Origin: Oscillospiraceae bacterium
GTDB lineage: Bacteria; Bacillota; Clostridia; Oscillospirales; Ethanoligenentaceae
Assembly (NCBI GenBank): GCA_003518885.1
Contig: DOXU01000076.1
Location: 1 to 6,806, forward strand
Direction: 5' to 3'
DNA length: 6,806 nucleotides
Shown one piece after another: positions 5,081 through 6,806 of the stretch; positions within the stretch are counted from its first letter, which is position 1, and the number at the start of each line of letters is the position of its first letter. The position numbers and the translations under genes were made by a program. The notes beneath the pieces were generated by a model. It saw nothing but the letters and a program-made list of their open reading frames with translations, did no database searches and was not told the origin of the DNA.

Positions 5081-6806
5081 ATGACGAAACAAAAAAAGGG
5101 GTACCTGATAGGTTGGTCCCTACTTCTTGCTCTGCTCATAGTAGTAAGTAGCGTAGTGAGCCCAGTGACCTCTTATGCGGATTCTGCTTACACGGGCCAG
5201 GATCAAACTCAACTGGTGAAGGGGACTAAACTTTCACTATCTGTGGAAGATTCGGGTGGTTGGAAGTCTGTAATTAAAAATGGCGTCGAACAAACACCAT
5301 TACCGAATATTGCAGAAGGAATGGCTGTACAATTGAATTTGGATTGGAATGTTCCAAAGGCTTCTCTTTCTCAGATGACGGAAAGTGATTATTTCGTATT
5401 TAATTTGCCTTCCTATTTTGAATTTGAAAATACGGAGGAGCATCCTATTTATGATCAGACAAAATCAGAAATTTTAGGGTATTTTAAAATTCAAGATTCC
5501 AAAATCATGGCGCGGTTGACCAATACTGGTTTAAATAAGGAAGGCATTACAGATGGGCTGATCTCCGTTAAAGGGCGTGTATCATCACCTGGGTCCCAAT
5601 TGCAGTTTGAGGTGACCAATGGTGTTACGATTCCGCCATTGACAATTGAACCGGGAGACGATTCGGGAATCGTGGGGAATGGTTTGACCACGCCAATCGT
5701 GAAAGACGGATTTCAAGTACGTAATGAAAATCAGATTACCTGGCCGCTGTATATTAATTATGATCAAGAAGCCAAAAGATTTGTTGGCGATTCCTTTGTA
5801 TCACATAAAAGTGTTTTTATTGTAGACAAACTAGAAGATGGTACAACATTAAATAATATGCAGCTGAATGTGAGTGCACAGGTTGCCTTAGATAGTGGCG
5901 AAATGTCCAACTATCACGTTTTCTTTCCAGTAACGAATACAAAAGAACTTACGCCACAGGCAAATGAGTCATTAAATGCGTTTAAAGGCAGATTGCAAGC
6001 AAATGGGCCGATGAGCTATGGCGTTGTTGATAATACAGTTGTTTACTATCTAGGAAATTTGCCTAGCTCAAATGTCCAACTTGCAAGTACTTGGAAGGCA
6101 GATCTCCAAGGGGAATTAGATGATTTGATGAGTAAAGGCACCATTGATCAGACGGAATATGATAAAACAATGGCCTATTATTCAAAATTGAGCTCATGGA
6201 TGAATTTTAACATTGTGATTACAGTGGATGTCAAAAATTCAAGTCGGAGCATTAGTAATACGGCTAAGATGGAATCCACTGATGGTAATTCAGGTTCCAA
6301 TTTAGTAAAGGTTGACTATCAAAATGTGCGTGGATCCGCAATTGGACTGGATCCGGGAAAAGTAAAAATCGTAAAAAAAGATGATGCAGGCAATGCATTG
6401 CAAGGGGTAACTTTTAAACTGCAGAAAAAGGATGCACAGGGTACGTTTGAGGATTACACGGCACCAGATGGTGGTGCGCTAATCCGGAGTACGGATCAAG
6501 ATGGGACGATTTTATTTTCTGACCTGGAATATGGTGATTATCAGATCAAAGAAGTGCAAGGGCTCCCGAACTACGGATTGCCTCAGTATACGTCAGGAAA
6601 TCAATTTTCAGTGGGCTCCTCTGATACGCAAGGAACAGAAGTTGAAGTTGTAGATAGTCGGCCTACAACGACAAATATGAGCGTGAAAAAGGTTTGGGAT
6701 GACTATAACAACCGGGATGGGACCCGACCGGATAGCGTTCAAATGCAGTTGTATGCGGATGATAAGGCTTCGGGTGATCCGGTCACTTTGAATGAGGCGA
6801 ACAAGT
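5081..6806 (+). CDS. secreted surface adhesin with SpaA/Cna-B isopeptide domains, 3' end outside window
   Basis: Probable cell-wall-anchored adhesin or pilin-like protein. The frame runs 575 codons from the ATG with no stop and leaves the window. AAGGAGA (5068-5074) precedes the ATG by 6 nt. Residues 1-33 are a signal peptide: K3/K5/K6, a hydrophobic core at about 8-27, and likely cleavage after SYA (31-33). Residues about 40-205 are beta-rich and not recognised with confidence. Residues about 206-415 resemble the second N-terminal domain of Cna-type MSCRAMM adhesins (ITWPLYINYD at 219-228, closing SNTAKM at 392-397), with a probably helical insert at about 338-374. Residues about 426-526 are a SpaA-type domain (GKVKIVKKDDAGNALQGVTF, then DLEYGDYQIKEV). 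VKKVWDDYNN (535-544) with RDGTRPDSVQMQLYAD opens a Cna-B repeat cut by the window edge. An LPXTG sorting signal would lie beyond it. The ligand is unknown. Confidence 0.9.
   Translation, partial: MTKQKKGYLIGWSLLLALLIVVSSVVSPVTSYADSAYTGQDQTQLVKGTKLSLSVEDSGGWKSVIKNGVEQTPLPNIAEGMAVQLNLDWNVPKASLSQMTESDYFVFNLPSYFEFENTEEHPIYDQTKSEILGYFKIQDSKIMARLTNTGLNKEGITDGLISVKGRVSSPGSQLQFEVTNGVTIPPLTIEPGDDSGIVGNGLTTPIVKDGFQVRNENQITWPLYINYDQEAKRFVGDSFVSHKSVFIVDKLEDGTTLNNMQLNVSAQVALDSGEMSNYHVFFPVTNTKELTPQANESLNAFKGRLQANGPMSYGVVDNTVVYYLGNLPSSNVQLASTWKADLQGELDDLMSKGTIDQTEYDKTMAYYSKLSSWMNFNIVITVDVKNSSRSISNTAKMESTDGNSGSNLVKVDYQNVRGSAIGLDPGKVKIVKKDDAGNALQGVTFKLQKKDAQGTFEDYTAPDGGALIRSTDQDGTILFSDLEYGDYQIKEVQGLPNYGLPQYTSGNQFSVGSSDTQGTEVEVVDSRPTTTNMSVKKVWDDYNNRDGTRPDSVQMQLYADDKASGDPVTLNEANK
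5091..5101 (+). repeat. A7G4 homopolymer tract in the adhesin signal-peptide coding region
   Basis: Seven A (5091-5097) then four G (5098-5101) lie at codons 4-7 of the adhesin, just after the start. Such tracts can slip and shift the frame, switching a surface protein on or off. As given, the frame is intact. The lysine codons of a signal-peptide n-region are naturally A-rich, so it may mean nothing. Confidence 0.4.

Noticed and set aside
5491..5767. Minus-strand open frames opposite the adhesin
   Set aside because: They are antisense to a continuous 575-codon frame with signal peptide and known domains, and have no promoter or ribosome site.
6332..6354. Two GGATCC copies 11 nt apart
   Set aside because: They encode ordinary linker residues before the SpaA domain; a chance repeat of six bases.

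Overview
The window looks like a low-to-moderate GC Bacillota (Firmicutes) chromosome. Evidence: strong AGGAGG-type ribosome binding sites, free use of GTG and TTG starts, an ACT/PheB-hom-thrB-lysC cluster of the kind seen in Clostridia/Negativicutes-type genomes, and a secreted adhesin with SpaA/Cna-B domains, which is typical of monoderm Gram-positives. I cannot name the genus.

Left part (1-3888, + strand): a compact co-directional operon for the aspartate branch of amino acid synthesis. It encodes an ACT-domain PheB-like regulator, homoserine dehydrogenase (hom), homoserine kinase (thrB) and a monofunctional aspartate kinase (lysC). Gaps are 32 nt and 12 nt, then a 10-nt overlap, so translation is probably coupled. 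LysC makes aspartyl phosphate, Hom makes homoserine and ThrB makes O-phosphohomoserine. Threonine synthase and aspartate-semialdehyde dehydrogenase are not here. The operon promoter lies left of the window. LysC carries a plausible internal start for a separate ACT-domain (beta) subunit.

Middle (3889-4603): a strong bidirectional hairpin terminator separates lysC from a convergent minus-strand gene. That gene is a YfbR-type HD-domain 5'-deoxynucleotidase that starts at TTG behind a near-perfect Shine-Dalgarno. A well-formed sigma-A promoter (17-nt spacer) precedes it.

Right part (4604-6806): about 480 nt without a convincing gene, holding a good + strand sigma-A promoter (4868-4896), a run of three 10-12 nt imperfect repeats right at the predicted transcription start, and a leader of about 180 nt. 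Then a large secreted surface protein begins at 5081 and runs off the right edge (575 codons visible). It has a signal peptide, an N-terminal adhesin-like beta region, a SpaA-type isopeptide domain and the start of a Cna-B repeat.

I found no tRNA, rRNA, CRISPR array or intact mobile element. Nothing here is clearly a new system. The most interesting parts are the adhesin with its unusual leader and the internal start in lysC.
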